Position numbers and translations under genes: made by a program. From positions 62,001-126,000 of the forward strand of contig MU277736.1 of the NCBI GenBank assembly GCA_022385805.1: 64,000 nt of DNA, in the 5' to 3' direction. This DNA comes from Pilatotrama ljubarskyi. Taxonomy: Eukaryota; Basidiomycota; Agaricomycetes; Polyporales; Polyporaceae. Below, one piece after another: positions 11,887 to 22,035 of this stretch (positions within the stretch are counted from its first letter, which is position 1; the number at the start of each line of letters is the position of its first letter). Under the pieces are notes generated by a model. The model was given only the letters and a program-made list of their open reading frames with translations, did not search any database and was not told the origin of the DNA.

Positions 11887-14800
11887 TCAATTCAAGTTGG
11901 CTGGGGTCACGCCGAGAGGCAGCATCGAATGGTCCTGGAGTGCCGCAGATGTCCAAGTCGTCGAATTGAGCTGTCCGAATTGTCAGGTTCAAGCTTGTTC
12001 ACAGCAGAAAAGGAGTCCCGTACATCAATGGCCGCGTCGCCCGCAGGTATCAGGTTCATGTGGTCCGGGATATCTCCTCCATTCTGAATCACGAGTCAGC
12101 CCAGCGAATGATGTTCGTTCGGGAGATGGTCACTTACCAGCTCGGACTCCTCGAGCTCTCTGAATGTCAACAGAAGATCCGTGGGTATCTGGGAAGGGAA
12201 TATGAGGGCGTGGACAGTGGGTGTAAACGGCCGCGTAGACGACGCTTTCCGCGCCAGCGCCTGAGGATGGATGCGTCAGAATGTCGCAGGAAGTTGTTCA
12301 TGGAATTAAGTCCTACATCGGCAATAAATAGAGCAAGACGGATGTCAAGACGTTGTCCGCGCGCTTCGCTACCGACCAGCACGAACAGCTCCCAGACGCA
12401 GTCCAATAGGTAGACCGATTGGCTGAATTCCGGTTGTGACCCGAAGGTATCGACAGCTCGGGCCTGGGAGGAGGGCTTCATCAGACATGTTGGACATATG
12501 ACAGCGCAGAACCTCACAGCTTGTCCTCCCTGCTTTGCATCGACAATCCAGATCCTAGGGTCAACGGAAGGAGCGGTTGCTCGCCACTGCCAGTAGTCCG
12601 CCTTGGCATACTCGCCATCGCCAAGGATCATCCAGAACATCTCGTCTGCCTGGCTCTCATCCTCCGTAAGCTCGACGACATTCTCAGGCGACGAGGCCAG
12701 TCCCTGCGCATACTCGAGCGCTGCGCGCCGCTCAGCAGGGACAGAACCTCGGCCGTGCCATACGTAGTACGTATCAAGGATGGAGATGCAGTAGCTGTAC
12801 CCCGAGCACAGGTTCTTGATGCTCTGCCAAAGGATTGAGCACTACGCTCAGAGCACGTCAATCGCAATGGCTTGGCAGCTCACCAGATCCAGTTCGTCAA
12901 TGAAGATGAGGTTGTGGATCGAACGAACGACGTGCATGGCCGTGTTCTCCGCACTCCAGTGTGTCCGGGTGCCCTGTCGTGTTGCGAGCTGTCCGCCGAG
13001 GACGCCGACGAACTCCGCAGGTTCACGAGATTGCTGCACCATCACCTACCACACATCGTGATATGTCAGCCCGCCGAGACGTCGTCCTGTGAACATTGAC
13101 TCACGGGGTTGGTCCCATAACGCCTGGCTAGCTCTTGGATTTTCTGGTTCTCCCGGTCTCCGACGTGTGCTCGGCGGCCAAGCCATCCCCAGACTTTCGT
13201 CTGGACTAGGCCACTCGAGCGCGCCTTTGCGCGGTGGACGACCGCCAAGACCTCCGAGTCATAGAAGACGCTCGCGTCTTTCGAGAGCGTGCTCGCCGTG
13301 TTCCCGACGATAGATAGCACGTCTACGGAGACTGTTGTCAGATCCGGATCAGGCGCGTAAGCCGGGCGCGGCGCGCGATAGAGTGCGTCGACGTCGACGT
13401 GCGGCAGCGGTTCATCAGCATGCACTGGATGGCCGTTCTCTCGACATCAGCATCTGTCTCTTTGCACCTTCAAGGACAGTTGGGCAGCTTACCGAGATGG
13501 ACGAGCTCGTCGCGCGGCTGTGGCTTCACCTCAACTGGTTCAACGGTTACCACAACTTCATCGTTCACCGCCTTGTCCTCCGCCAGAATGTCGCGAACTT
13601 CTTGCTCTTGTTTGACCGCCTCCGCGACAGACGCGGCAGTGCCACGGGCGAGCGTCCCGGCTGGCGATGGTGCAGGCGTCTTCTCTTCGGCGAGCGGCGG
13701 GAGGACGAAGGCCGAGTACTTCTCGTAGCTCGACTTGCGTCGCTCGAGCGCGGGCGCCGTCAGCGCCGCAGACGCGCCGTTAGTCCTTGGGCCCCAGTTC
13801 GCGACCAAGTTCTTCACGCTAGGTGGCTCGTACGCCTCTTCCTCTCCGTCATCCTTCTGCGCAGGCTTTGTCTCCGCCGCAGCAGGAGGTGGCGGAGACC
13901 CACGCTTTACTTCCACCGGCGAAGTGGATGTGGGACTGGTCGTCTGCAGGACCTCTTGGAATGCCTGTGCGACATCCATCACGGTTGCGCGGTTGCCCGT
14001 ACTCGGAATGCGTGTGTGCTTCGCAGGGCTCGCAGGCGGCTTATGCGCAGAGCTCTGCGGAGGGGTCACCGAGGGGCTCTTAGCTGGCTGCGGAGGCAGG
14101 AGCGGGCTGACGGGGCTAGCCTTCCCCGAAGCTGCCGCAGCAGAGGGTGCCACTACATCGAGCGAGGGTTTGACCGGTACGGCGGGCTTCGCGGATGGGG
14201 GTATAGCTCTGCCTTGCGTGGAAGGCGGAGAGGGGTACTGCGAGACCGGGGACGTAGAACGTACAGACGCGAAGGGTTCTGAAGCAGTCAGGGTGGTGGT
14301 TTTGTCTTCGTGGGACTTCTGTGCCGGTTCATCCCTGGTTGGTGAGGCCTCACGGATTGCGTCCAGTCTTGACGCGGACGCGGACGCGGACGGTGCGCTC
14401 TTGCCCTTGCGCGGCTTCTTAGCACGGTCCTTGGTTGGCTAAACGCAAAACGATCATAACATGTCAGCACTGAACACGTCAAGCAAGCCAAACAGGTGGG
14501 AAAAGCGAGCTGCAAGCGGCATAGCAAGCAAGCGAATTGGATATGTATTCTAGTTCGAAAGCAACAGGGGTAGCAAAGCAAACATATCACCAAAATGAAC
14601 GTACATGACTGAGCGGTTGCCCCGACGTCGCCGGAAGCCCCGCCGCGCCCCGCTCCTGCACCAGCCCACTGCTCGTCGTCCGCGGCCGCACGCGCATCCC
14701 CAGCTCGTCCACTTCCGCTGTCGATGTCTCGCGCTGAGCTGGATGAGGCGCTGGGGGATCGCCCGTCTTCGCCGGCTGGATGTATGTGATGACTGTCTTC

Positions 14801-16486
14801 GACGAGCCTAGCTTAGGGTGCGGACCACCGTATCCACTTTCGCTCATGGAGGAGGGACCCGCAACCGAGTCGCCTGTCTTCATAGTAGGCAAGGTCGGGA
14901 GGGACGACTTCGACTTAAGAGTTCGCCCCGTGCCGTCCGACTTGAGCGGCACACTATAAGACGAAGTCGTGGGCGAACTGGGGTCGACGGTGAACGACTT
15001 CCTCAGAGGCATCGGCTTGGGCGAGATTACAGGCGGCGGTGTAGGCGACCCAGTAGCGTTGGAGAACTGCCACCGCTCAAGCACGGAGCTCTGCCTCTTC
15101 CCACCAGAACCAGAGTCCTTTCGGTCAGGCGTTGGAGAGCTAGGTTCCGGAGAGCCCGCTGAGAGCTCTGCGGTCTTCTTCACCATGTTCTGCACGAAGC
15201 CGCGCCCCTGGAGTCTGCTCAGACTGGGCGTCGGCTCCTTCGGCGGAGGTGGCTTGAGGAACGCTGGCGACGGATTCTGGGAAGGCGGGATCTGCGGGCT
15301 TCCAAAGGAGTGACGCGGATTGGGCTGAATAGGACGAGCCAGTCCAGGTACGGTGCTCACGGGCTTGGGTGAGCGTGAAGGAGAGGGAGGAGGAGGCGTG
15401 TGGGGCAAATGCGGCGCAGCGGAGATAGGCCGAGGGGCCGGAGATTTCGAGGTGCTATACGGAGCGGAAGACCCATTGCCTCTCGGGGTAATGGGGCGGG
15501 CAGACGGACTGGGAGAGTGCGACAGAGGTCTAGATATTGGATCCGGCTTCGGCTTCTTCAGGTACGATTCTACCACAGGGCTCGTCTGAGCAGGAGTGGA
15601 ATCTGTCGGAGTGCTGATGGTCCGCTGCCGAGTGGCCACCTGGGTAGATGTCCCGGTGTAGCTCGGGAGGACTGCGCGTTCCTCCGCCTTCTCCACCACA
15701 GACCGCACCGTCGAAGGTGTGCTTATGCGACGGTCCCTCTGCACTGCGCCTTCAGGGGAAGACAGCGGATGGGTTTCCTGCTCACGGATCGCACGAGATA
15801 CCACGGAGGCGCTGCCATGGCCTGTCATTCCCGGCATAGCGACCCCTCCGCGACCAAATACAGGATGAGGAGCGGAAATGTGCCTGTGCTGCTCGAACTG
15901 CGTTGGGTCGTGCGCATCTTGTTGGGGCGCATGTCGGGTGAGCCTGGGGCCAGTCGCGCGGCCACCCATGAAAGCGGCGAGAGACATGGGCTCGGAGGGC
16001 CGTTTGGGCTGGCTCGCCGGTGCAGGAGCAGGTGGACTAGCCTGCGTAGGCGACTTGGTAGATGTAATTTCTCCTGTGAGCTTCCGGAGTGCATCGTCCT
16101 GGTTCTTCTGTCTATCGATAATTGAGAGGGGATCGTCGGTGGTATGCGATCGACCTTCATTCCTCGGAGGAGACGAAACGACGCTCTGTGCTGGTGAAAG
16201 AGACAGAGCTCAAGGCCGGTCCATATGATAGATACCTGAAGTAAGTGGACTCACATAGGTCTACGCTGTTGGACCGACTGGCGAAGCCCGTGCTCCTCCT
16301 CAAGCGAGCCTGCCTCGATGCCGCGATCTCCGCCTCGAGCCTTCGAGTTTCGGCCTCCTCATCATCGTCGACTTGCCTCTGCAGCTCCTTAATCTTGCTC
16401 GTCCATTCTGCAAGGCTCGCATCCGGCTTCGGTGGGATACTAAGCGTGCTCCGTCGCGCGGCGCTGCTCGGACGCGGCAGGTCCAT
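11887..16486 (-). CDS. Gelsolin-repeat protein with disordered DUF4045-like N terminus
   Basis: Large actin-binding protein, roughly 1,350 residues. The ATG at 16486 gives MDLPRPSSAARRSTLSIPPK, then a coiled coil (AEWTSKIKELQRQVDDDEEAETRRLEAEIAA). Next are about 700 residues of Ser/Pro-rich disordered sequence (long exon 16190-14604, then 14442-13490), matching fungal DUF4045 plus gelsolin architecture. The C-terminal third has gelsolin repeats: VLAVVHRAKARSSGLVQTKVWGWLGRRA, then REPAEFVGVLGGQLATRQG..HWSAENTAMHVVR..IFIDELDL, then YYVWHGRGSVPAERRAALEYAQ, FWMILGDGEYAKADYWQWR, DPRIWIVDA, LLDCVWELFVLVG. It ends with LQDHSMLPLGVTPANLN. The likely role is actin severing, capping or bundling at hyphal tips or septa. 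Introns close in frame, including exon 1 to exon 2 through acceptor CACCAG. Plus-strand long frames inside are shadows. Confidence 0.85.
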
Positions 16487-16885
16487 CGTCGTGGTTCAGA
16501 GTTGGTGCAGCCGGGTCAATAATTGGGTGTTAGAGGAGCTGCTGCCCAGATATACGAACGTCACAATAAAGACATGAACAGCCGGTTCTGATCGCGAGGG
16601 GTATAGGCACTCTTGAGAGGGGGTGCAGGTGAGAGCGAGGAATGCAGAGCGGAGGCCGCGAGCCCAGCCATGACCACAGCGGGCGCCTATTCCCGTCCCA
16701 GTCTTGCCCAGACATTCGTCTGCCAATATTCGGCTGAAGGCCACTCACGCGATCATGCACAAATAACTCAGAAAAAGCAAGGTCAAAGACCCGGCGGTAT
16801 CATTTCTAAGTGGGTATGCGTAGAGAAAGTCCATTGGTGATGTCTAAACCTGCAGTAATGCTAGTACGCCGTGACGCGTCCATCC
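16487..16885. other. Intergenic between gelsolin and GH16 genes
   Basis: Promoter side of the gelsolin-repeat gene and 3' flank of GH16. No supported coding sequence. Confidence 0.5.
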
Positions 16886-18389
16886 CTACAACATCGCCCA
16901 GGCAAGCGCAGCCACTGTCGAGGCAGCCGCTGCACCGAGCAAGCCTGGCATGTTGCGAGCAAGAGCTCCGTTCGCCGAGCCACCCTCGCTGTTCACGACC
17001 GCAGTGGCGGAGGCAAGGATGGTGCTACCGCCGGATACCGTCGCGATGAGAGTGGACGAGTCTGTCGAGAACGCCTTGATGGACGAGATCTCGAAATAGG
17101 CATCGGCGTAGTTGGTGCCGTTGTTGATCACATTGTCAACGTACTGTGGTTGCTGGAAGTCAGCGCGGTCATTGGAGACGATACACAATGCTTACGCAGG
17201 CTTGTTGTGAACCATCGCCGCCGCAGGTTGCCATGTACTCCGAAGGCACGCCCGCCCTGATGAAGCCAACATGAGTATGCAAGCCAAAGCTTGTCTTCAA
17301 GAGGTACATACCAGGCACCGCAGAGCGTAATGTCGATGACCATCTGCTGGGGGGCGAAGAAGCTGTTGATGTCGCAGGAGTCGGATGCGAAGGCGGCGGA
17401 GGGTGTACCCCACGAAGACGGGTCAATCGTCTTCTTGGCATTGGTGACGGAGTCGGGCACGTCCTTGCGCTAGAGGAAATGTCAGTACATGGTGATGGAC
17501 GTCCAACGCGCAACTCATACCGTCCAAAACCAGATGCTACGAGAACAGTGTCAGCAATCGGCACAGCGTGAGGGCTGGCGTTGAGGACTTACTTGATCCC
17601 ACTGCTCTCGAGCTGCATGGCCCACACGCCGCCGCCCGCGGAGGCAAAGGCGGACCCGTAGCTGTTCTCCTGAGTCTCCAAAACCGTACATCCGGTCCCT
17701 GAGGAGCAGTCTGTCTGATTGACCTTGCCTGTCTGCTTCGCGGACGATGACAAGGAGCAACCAGGCTTCGTGTGTAGCGCCATTTGGTTAGCCGTCATCT
17801 TGTTGACGCCCTCGAAGATGTCGACCTCGCCACCGTTCGGCCAGTCCTGGCCCTTCATCCAGAAGCTGGGCCATACCTGTAGTGATCGAAAATGAGTTAG
17901 GGGGCATTCGGACGAACCGCTTTACTCACGGAGCAGCCAAATGGTAAGTGCGTAGCATCGAAAACGACGACAGTCCCTACAGGGAAGTAGTCTTGGGTAG
18001 TCACCCGGACCTAGAACGAGTCAGAAACTGCTTGCAGTCTGAGCTCGAAGAATCCGATACGTACTGAGTCGCGCTTGTAGTTGAAAGGCACGAAGCTAGT
18101 ATCGTCGACCTTGACAATGGCATGGCCAGCGTCGTTCACGTACGCCAGCTTGGACTGAGTGGCGTTGGTCTGGTCCACCCAATTCACATCACCTATGTGC
18201 AGCTCCTTTAGATACCTCGCGAGAATAATTCGCCATTACAGACGCACCGTTTGTCAAGTTGTCGAAGTTGCCGTAGAAGTCCCAGCCTTGAAAGAAGTCG
18301 GCGCCCGAGTACTTCTTGACGAGGTTGTACGCCGCAAGAGCGGGCGTCGCTGCGAAAAGAGCGGATACCAGCGGGATGGCCTGGCGCAT
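16886..18389 (-). CDS. Glycoside hydrolase family 16 beta-glucanase, GPI-type
   Basis: Endo-1,3(4)-beta-glucanase or laminarinase type enzyme. I chose the ATG at 18389 (MRQAIPLVSALFAATPALAA), a clean signal peptide; the frame extends upstream only through a TTG codon. Domain order: AYNLVKKYSGADFFQGWDFYG at the mature N terminus, VDQTNATQSKLAYVND, SVRVTTQDYFPVG, LPFGCSVWPSFWMKG, and the catalytic motif NGGEVDIFEGVN (ExDxxE, with nucleophile, helper Asp and acid/base). Then come HTKPGCSL, SYGSAFASAGGGVWAMQLESSGIKIWFWTRKDVPDSV, CDINSFFAPQQMVIDITLCGAWAG, and TYADAYFEISSIKAF-like closing strands. The tail is Ser/Thr/Ala-rich and ends in a hydrophobic GPI-like segment (LLGAAAASTVAALAWAML). It likely remodels wall or external glucan at the cell surface. 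At least eight short introns. Confidence 0.92.
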
Positions 18390-19751
18390 CTTGGACTTGA
18401 ACAAACGTAGAGAGGAACGATAAAAGAGGATGTCGACACCTCGGCTCTACCAAGGGTCAAAGTGAAGAAGGTGGGGAAAAGGGTGGGTGGAGGAGCTCAG
18501 TTGAACGCGAAACAGAGCACTAATATAGGCTGCGCTGCCCATTCCGAGGTCCCCTCGAGAGCCAATGACGTTGGACAATCGGGCAGGTCACCATTTGTTT
18601 GCCGACTCTGCTTTGGAGTTGAGGAAGCGAGCGTCGTCGCGTCGCAATGGCGACGACGGAGGGCGTTGGAGCATCTGGCGGGCGTCGCACACTTCCGGGG
18701 CGGAAACCGTTTCGGCAGGCCTCTGCGGAGAGCTCCCGGGAGAACAGGAATATTATCCTCGCGTCGAGAGGGAAATAAGACGGCTGCGAATGGCTGAGTA
18801 CAAAGGGCCATACAATTCAGGCGCGAAGAACTAGATGCATTCGAGCCGGTACTGCACGAGGTACATATGTCGGCGCCCTATACAATGGTTAAACTGCATG
18901 AACCTCGGTGATCCTTGCTGATGTTACAACATGAGAGTACAGGGCAAGCAGAGTGAGTGGTCGGAGTGGAAGGTGGGTTGATGATGATGATGATGGATGG
19001 CAGGTTCGGTCGTGGGAAATTACAAAACAATCCGTCCAGATATTGTATAATGTAATCGACCAGCGACGCAGGAATCCAATGTAGATGACAACAACGGCAA
19101 GTAGTGTCGGCAGCGCTCGAGTCTTTGAAGAGTTGTGGCTTGTCGGGCCGGGATCCGGATCCGTCAGGTCGATCATGTCGATGAGCTGGTCGATCGCCAT
19201 GGACGTTGTGCAGCTTGAAGCTTCGTCCATACTACGGCGACAAAGCGAAGGCCTGGTGGTCATATAGCTCGGCTTCCAGAGGCTCAGCGAGATGTTAGTG
19301 GTACTCCAGGACGCGCGCGACGTTCCTCAGTACCTATCACCGGGCCCAATCCCATATGGAGGACGGCTTTCCCGCTTGGACACCGTCGACTCGAGGTGAA
19401 TATCCAATGATGGGTATACCATGCTCCCCCAGGAGGCCTTTCCATTTGCTATAGCGTGTCCAGGCCTTTCGGAGCCGCGGGTGCGCTCGCATGAGTCTAC
19501 TAGAGTCCATTGCGCGCCTCGGCGATCGCCCGTAGTCCGGGACCGTGGTTGTGCCTCTCGTTCGCTTGCACACCGGGGCGCCGGGGATGCATGCCGTGAG
19601 GCTTGAGCGATTGGTGAGATGGGCCTCAGCGCGATATAGCCCAAGCTCCGGGAGCGCAGTATAAAAGGTCACCAACCATGCACAGTATCAGCAGCAGGAC
19701 CAAGCCCGCTAGTGCAGACGTAGTGGTCGATCTCCCCCACTCTTCATCGCT
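18390..19751. other. Intergenic, GH16 and monooxygenase promoters
   Basis: Shared upstream region of the minus-strand GH16 gene and the plus-strand FAD monooxygenase. A minus-strand frame at 18889-19263 (124 codons, with one hydrophobic stretch LPTLLAVVVIYIGFL) is the only ORF of interest and has no known motif. An (ATG)5 microsatellite lies at 18981-18995. A TATATTAG motif (minus strand, about 18519-18528) may serve GH16. Confidence 0.45.
19660..19667 (+). promoter_or_regulatory. TATA box of the FAD monooxygenase
   Basis: TATAAAAG, 84 bp before the ATG at 19752. Confidence 0.6.
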
Positions 19752-21269
19752 ATGTCAAAGACCAAGGTCATCATCGCAGGTGCCGGCATCGCTGGCCCCG
19801 TGCTGGCCATATTCCTGAAAGCCAAGGGATACAATCCCATCATCTACGAGAGGGCCGAAAAGCCATCCGAGCACGGTCTCGGTCTAGCGTAAGTGCTCAA
19901 CCCCTCCTGTCATCTCGGCCCACAAAATCACGCGCACATTTCAAGCCTGCAACCCAACGGCCTGAAGGTCCTTTCTCTGGTGCCCGGCCTTCTGGACAAG
20001 ATTCGCGGCGCAAAGCTCCAGGATATCGTCCAGTACTCCGTTCTTCCGGAGGACGAAGGTGAACTGTGGCGAACCGACGGCCCGTCGCGCCTCGAGGCCG
20101 TATGCGGCTTTGGAATCATGGGCGCAGATAGAGTGGTACTTCAACACACTCTAATCGCGCACGCCAAGGAGTGCAGCGTCCCGATCGTCTTCGGACACCA
20201 GCTCGTCTCGTTCGAGGAGACCGCTGAAGCCGTTACGGTGACCTTCACGAACGGCAACTCCGACACTGCTAGCTTCCTGGTGGGATGCGACGGCCTGCAT
20301 AGCAACACTCGTCAGTGCCTCTTTGGCAAGGAGCACCCGACCTTCACAGGTTTGATTCAGGTATGAAGGCGGATTGCTGAGAGACTTTACACGCTGAACG
20401 ACTACTTGCAGACTGGCGGTCATTCCGAAACTCCAGAGGAGCTTCTGTCGCGCCGAGGGATGCTGAATCTGTATGGTGACGGAGCGCACATGATATCCTA
20501 CCCAATCAATGATCATCAGATCTCTTGGGCGTGAGTGCAAGAAGCTGGATGCTTCGTCATACTGACTCACGTCACCCGCCTGCAGGTTTACCACGCGAGA
20601 ACCGGAGGCGAGAGAAACCTGGAGAGCGATGAACGAGGATGCACAGGAGAGCTTCAGACGCGGCCCCTTCTCGCAGTGGCCCATGGGTGGAGGAAAACTG
20701 GTGTCGACTGGGACAAACCTCGTGAAGGTGTGTATTCATGATAACTTCTGCTGTTTCCGATAATCATGTAAAGCCCAATCCCATAACAGTATGGCTTGTA
20801 CGATCGCCCCGAGCTCCAGAGCTGGCATCAAGGGCGTGTCGTACTTCTAGGCGACGCCGCTCATCCTACCAGCCCGGTCAGTCTGGATTCGATGCATATA
20901 TGCATCTGCTGGAACTTATGGTGACCACCATTACAGCATGTAGGGCAAGGCGCCAACCAAGCGTTTGAGGACATCTATCACCTGGTGCGTCTCCTGGTCA
21001 AGCACAACCCAGACGCCGCCTCGCCATCGACAGAACTCCTCTCGAGCATTTTCACCGAATACGAGAAGATCCGCATCCCGCGCACGACCGGGCTCGTCAA
21101 GCTAGCTCGCAAGCAGGGCGAGCTGCGAGTCGTGAGCGGTGTCGAGGCGTGCAAGAAACGCAACGACATCCTTCGCAGCCAGACCAACATATTTTCGGAG
21201 CAGGCGTACAAGGAAATCGCGGCACACCCTTTCGAGATGGGGCATAGCGAAGTCTCGCTCTCCGATTAA
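19752..21269 (+). CDS. FAD-dependent monooxygenase (salicylate hydroxylase-like)
   Basis: Group A flavoprotein monooxygenase that uses NAD(P)H and O2 to hydroxylate small, often aromatic, substrates. The ATG at 19752 gives MSKTKVIIAGAGIAGPVLA (dinucleotide-binding GxGxxG) and IIYERAEKPSEHGLGLALQPNGLKVL, joined across an intron with GTAAGT donor. The DG motif is FLVGCDGLHSNTRQ, with a substrate-region strand MISYPINDHQISWAF. The FAD ribityl motif is GRVVLLGDAAHPTSP, followed after an intron by HVGQGANQAFED. The C terminus (KLARKQGELRVVSG..FSEQAYKEIAAHPFE) ends at 21269. All six or so introns close in frame. It lies directly upstream of a same-strand Zn2Cys6 regulator. The substrate is not deducible. 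Confidence 0.92.
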
Positions 21270-22035
21270 CCTTGAATGACTACACATGTGCTAGGCGTGT
21301 AGCGAGTACTTCAACTTGTTCTACTGCAGCCTTGCAGAAATCCCTGTACATTACGTGGGCCTGGAACTTTGGGTCGAATTGCAGATGGCATTACACTCGT
21401 GTAGAAAATTGGACCGAGCGCGATGCAGCTGTATCTAGCAGTTGCAAGTGCCAAGCCAGCAGACGTAGCACGTACTGAGTACTCCGGGGACGCACGGTAA
21501 CGCGAGCAGTATTACGCTGCAGTAGTACGCGAGCAGATGCGAGCCCTGGGAATTACCTGCACAGCCACTGCCGCCGGCGAGGAGCGCCTGTCGGTGCCTG
21601 CGCGGGGAGGGTCACTTGCCAGTGGCACTTGGCCTCTCCACAGCTTGAACCTGTGCATCCAACATCCTCCTCCGTTGTATTCTCAGACTACTCAGCAGCT
21701 CGGAGTTACACCTATTGCTCAGAATACGAGATAAATTCGCTAGAGCCGTCAATAAGCCAACCCGACTCGGAACTGCTCGGAATTGAATATCACGTTACCG
21801 TTCAACGATCCCGGAGCTCGGAGTCGCGGTACCTACTGGTGCTCTCTACCTCGAGGTATCCTCGACGATGCTAGGCACGGTCCGAGCTGCTGCTGCAATA
21901 GTGGGCGGAAACAATGAGAGGGCCTGGGATACAGGCTGCAGCAGGAGTGCGACCCTAGGCGACCCATCTCCTCCCCAGACCGGTCCTCCCTCGAGGAGCG
22001 TCAGCCGACCACCACACACCTCGGACTATCTGCCA
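21270..22035. other. Intergenic, promoter of the Zn2Cys6 regulator
   Basis: No supported gene. Short plus-strand frames at 21272-21478 and 21537-21734 have no motif. Confidence 0.5.

Noticed and set aside
13335..14282. 315-codon plus-strand ORF
   Set aside because: Antisense to the spliced gelsolin-repeat gene; arginine-rich with no motif, a shadow of the Ser/Pro-rich coding strand.
18889..19263. 124-codon minus-strand ORF with one hydrophobic segment
   Set aside because: No homology pattern, ends in a microsatellite-rich stretch and lies in a promoter region. Kept only as a note.
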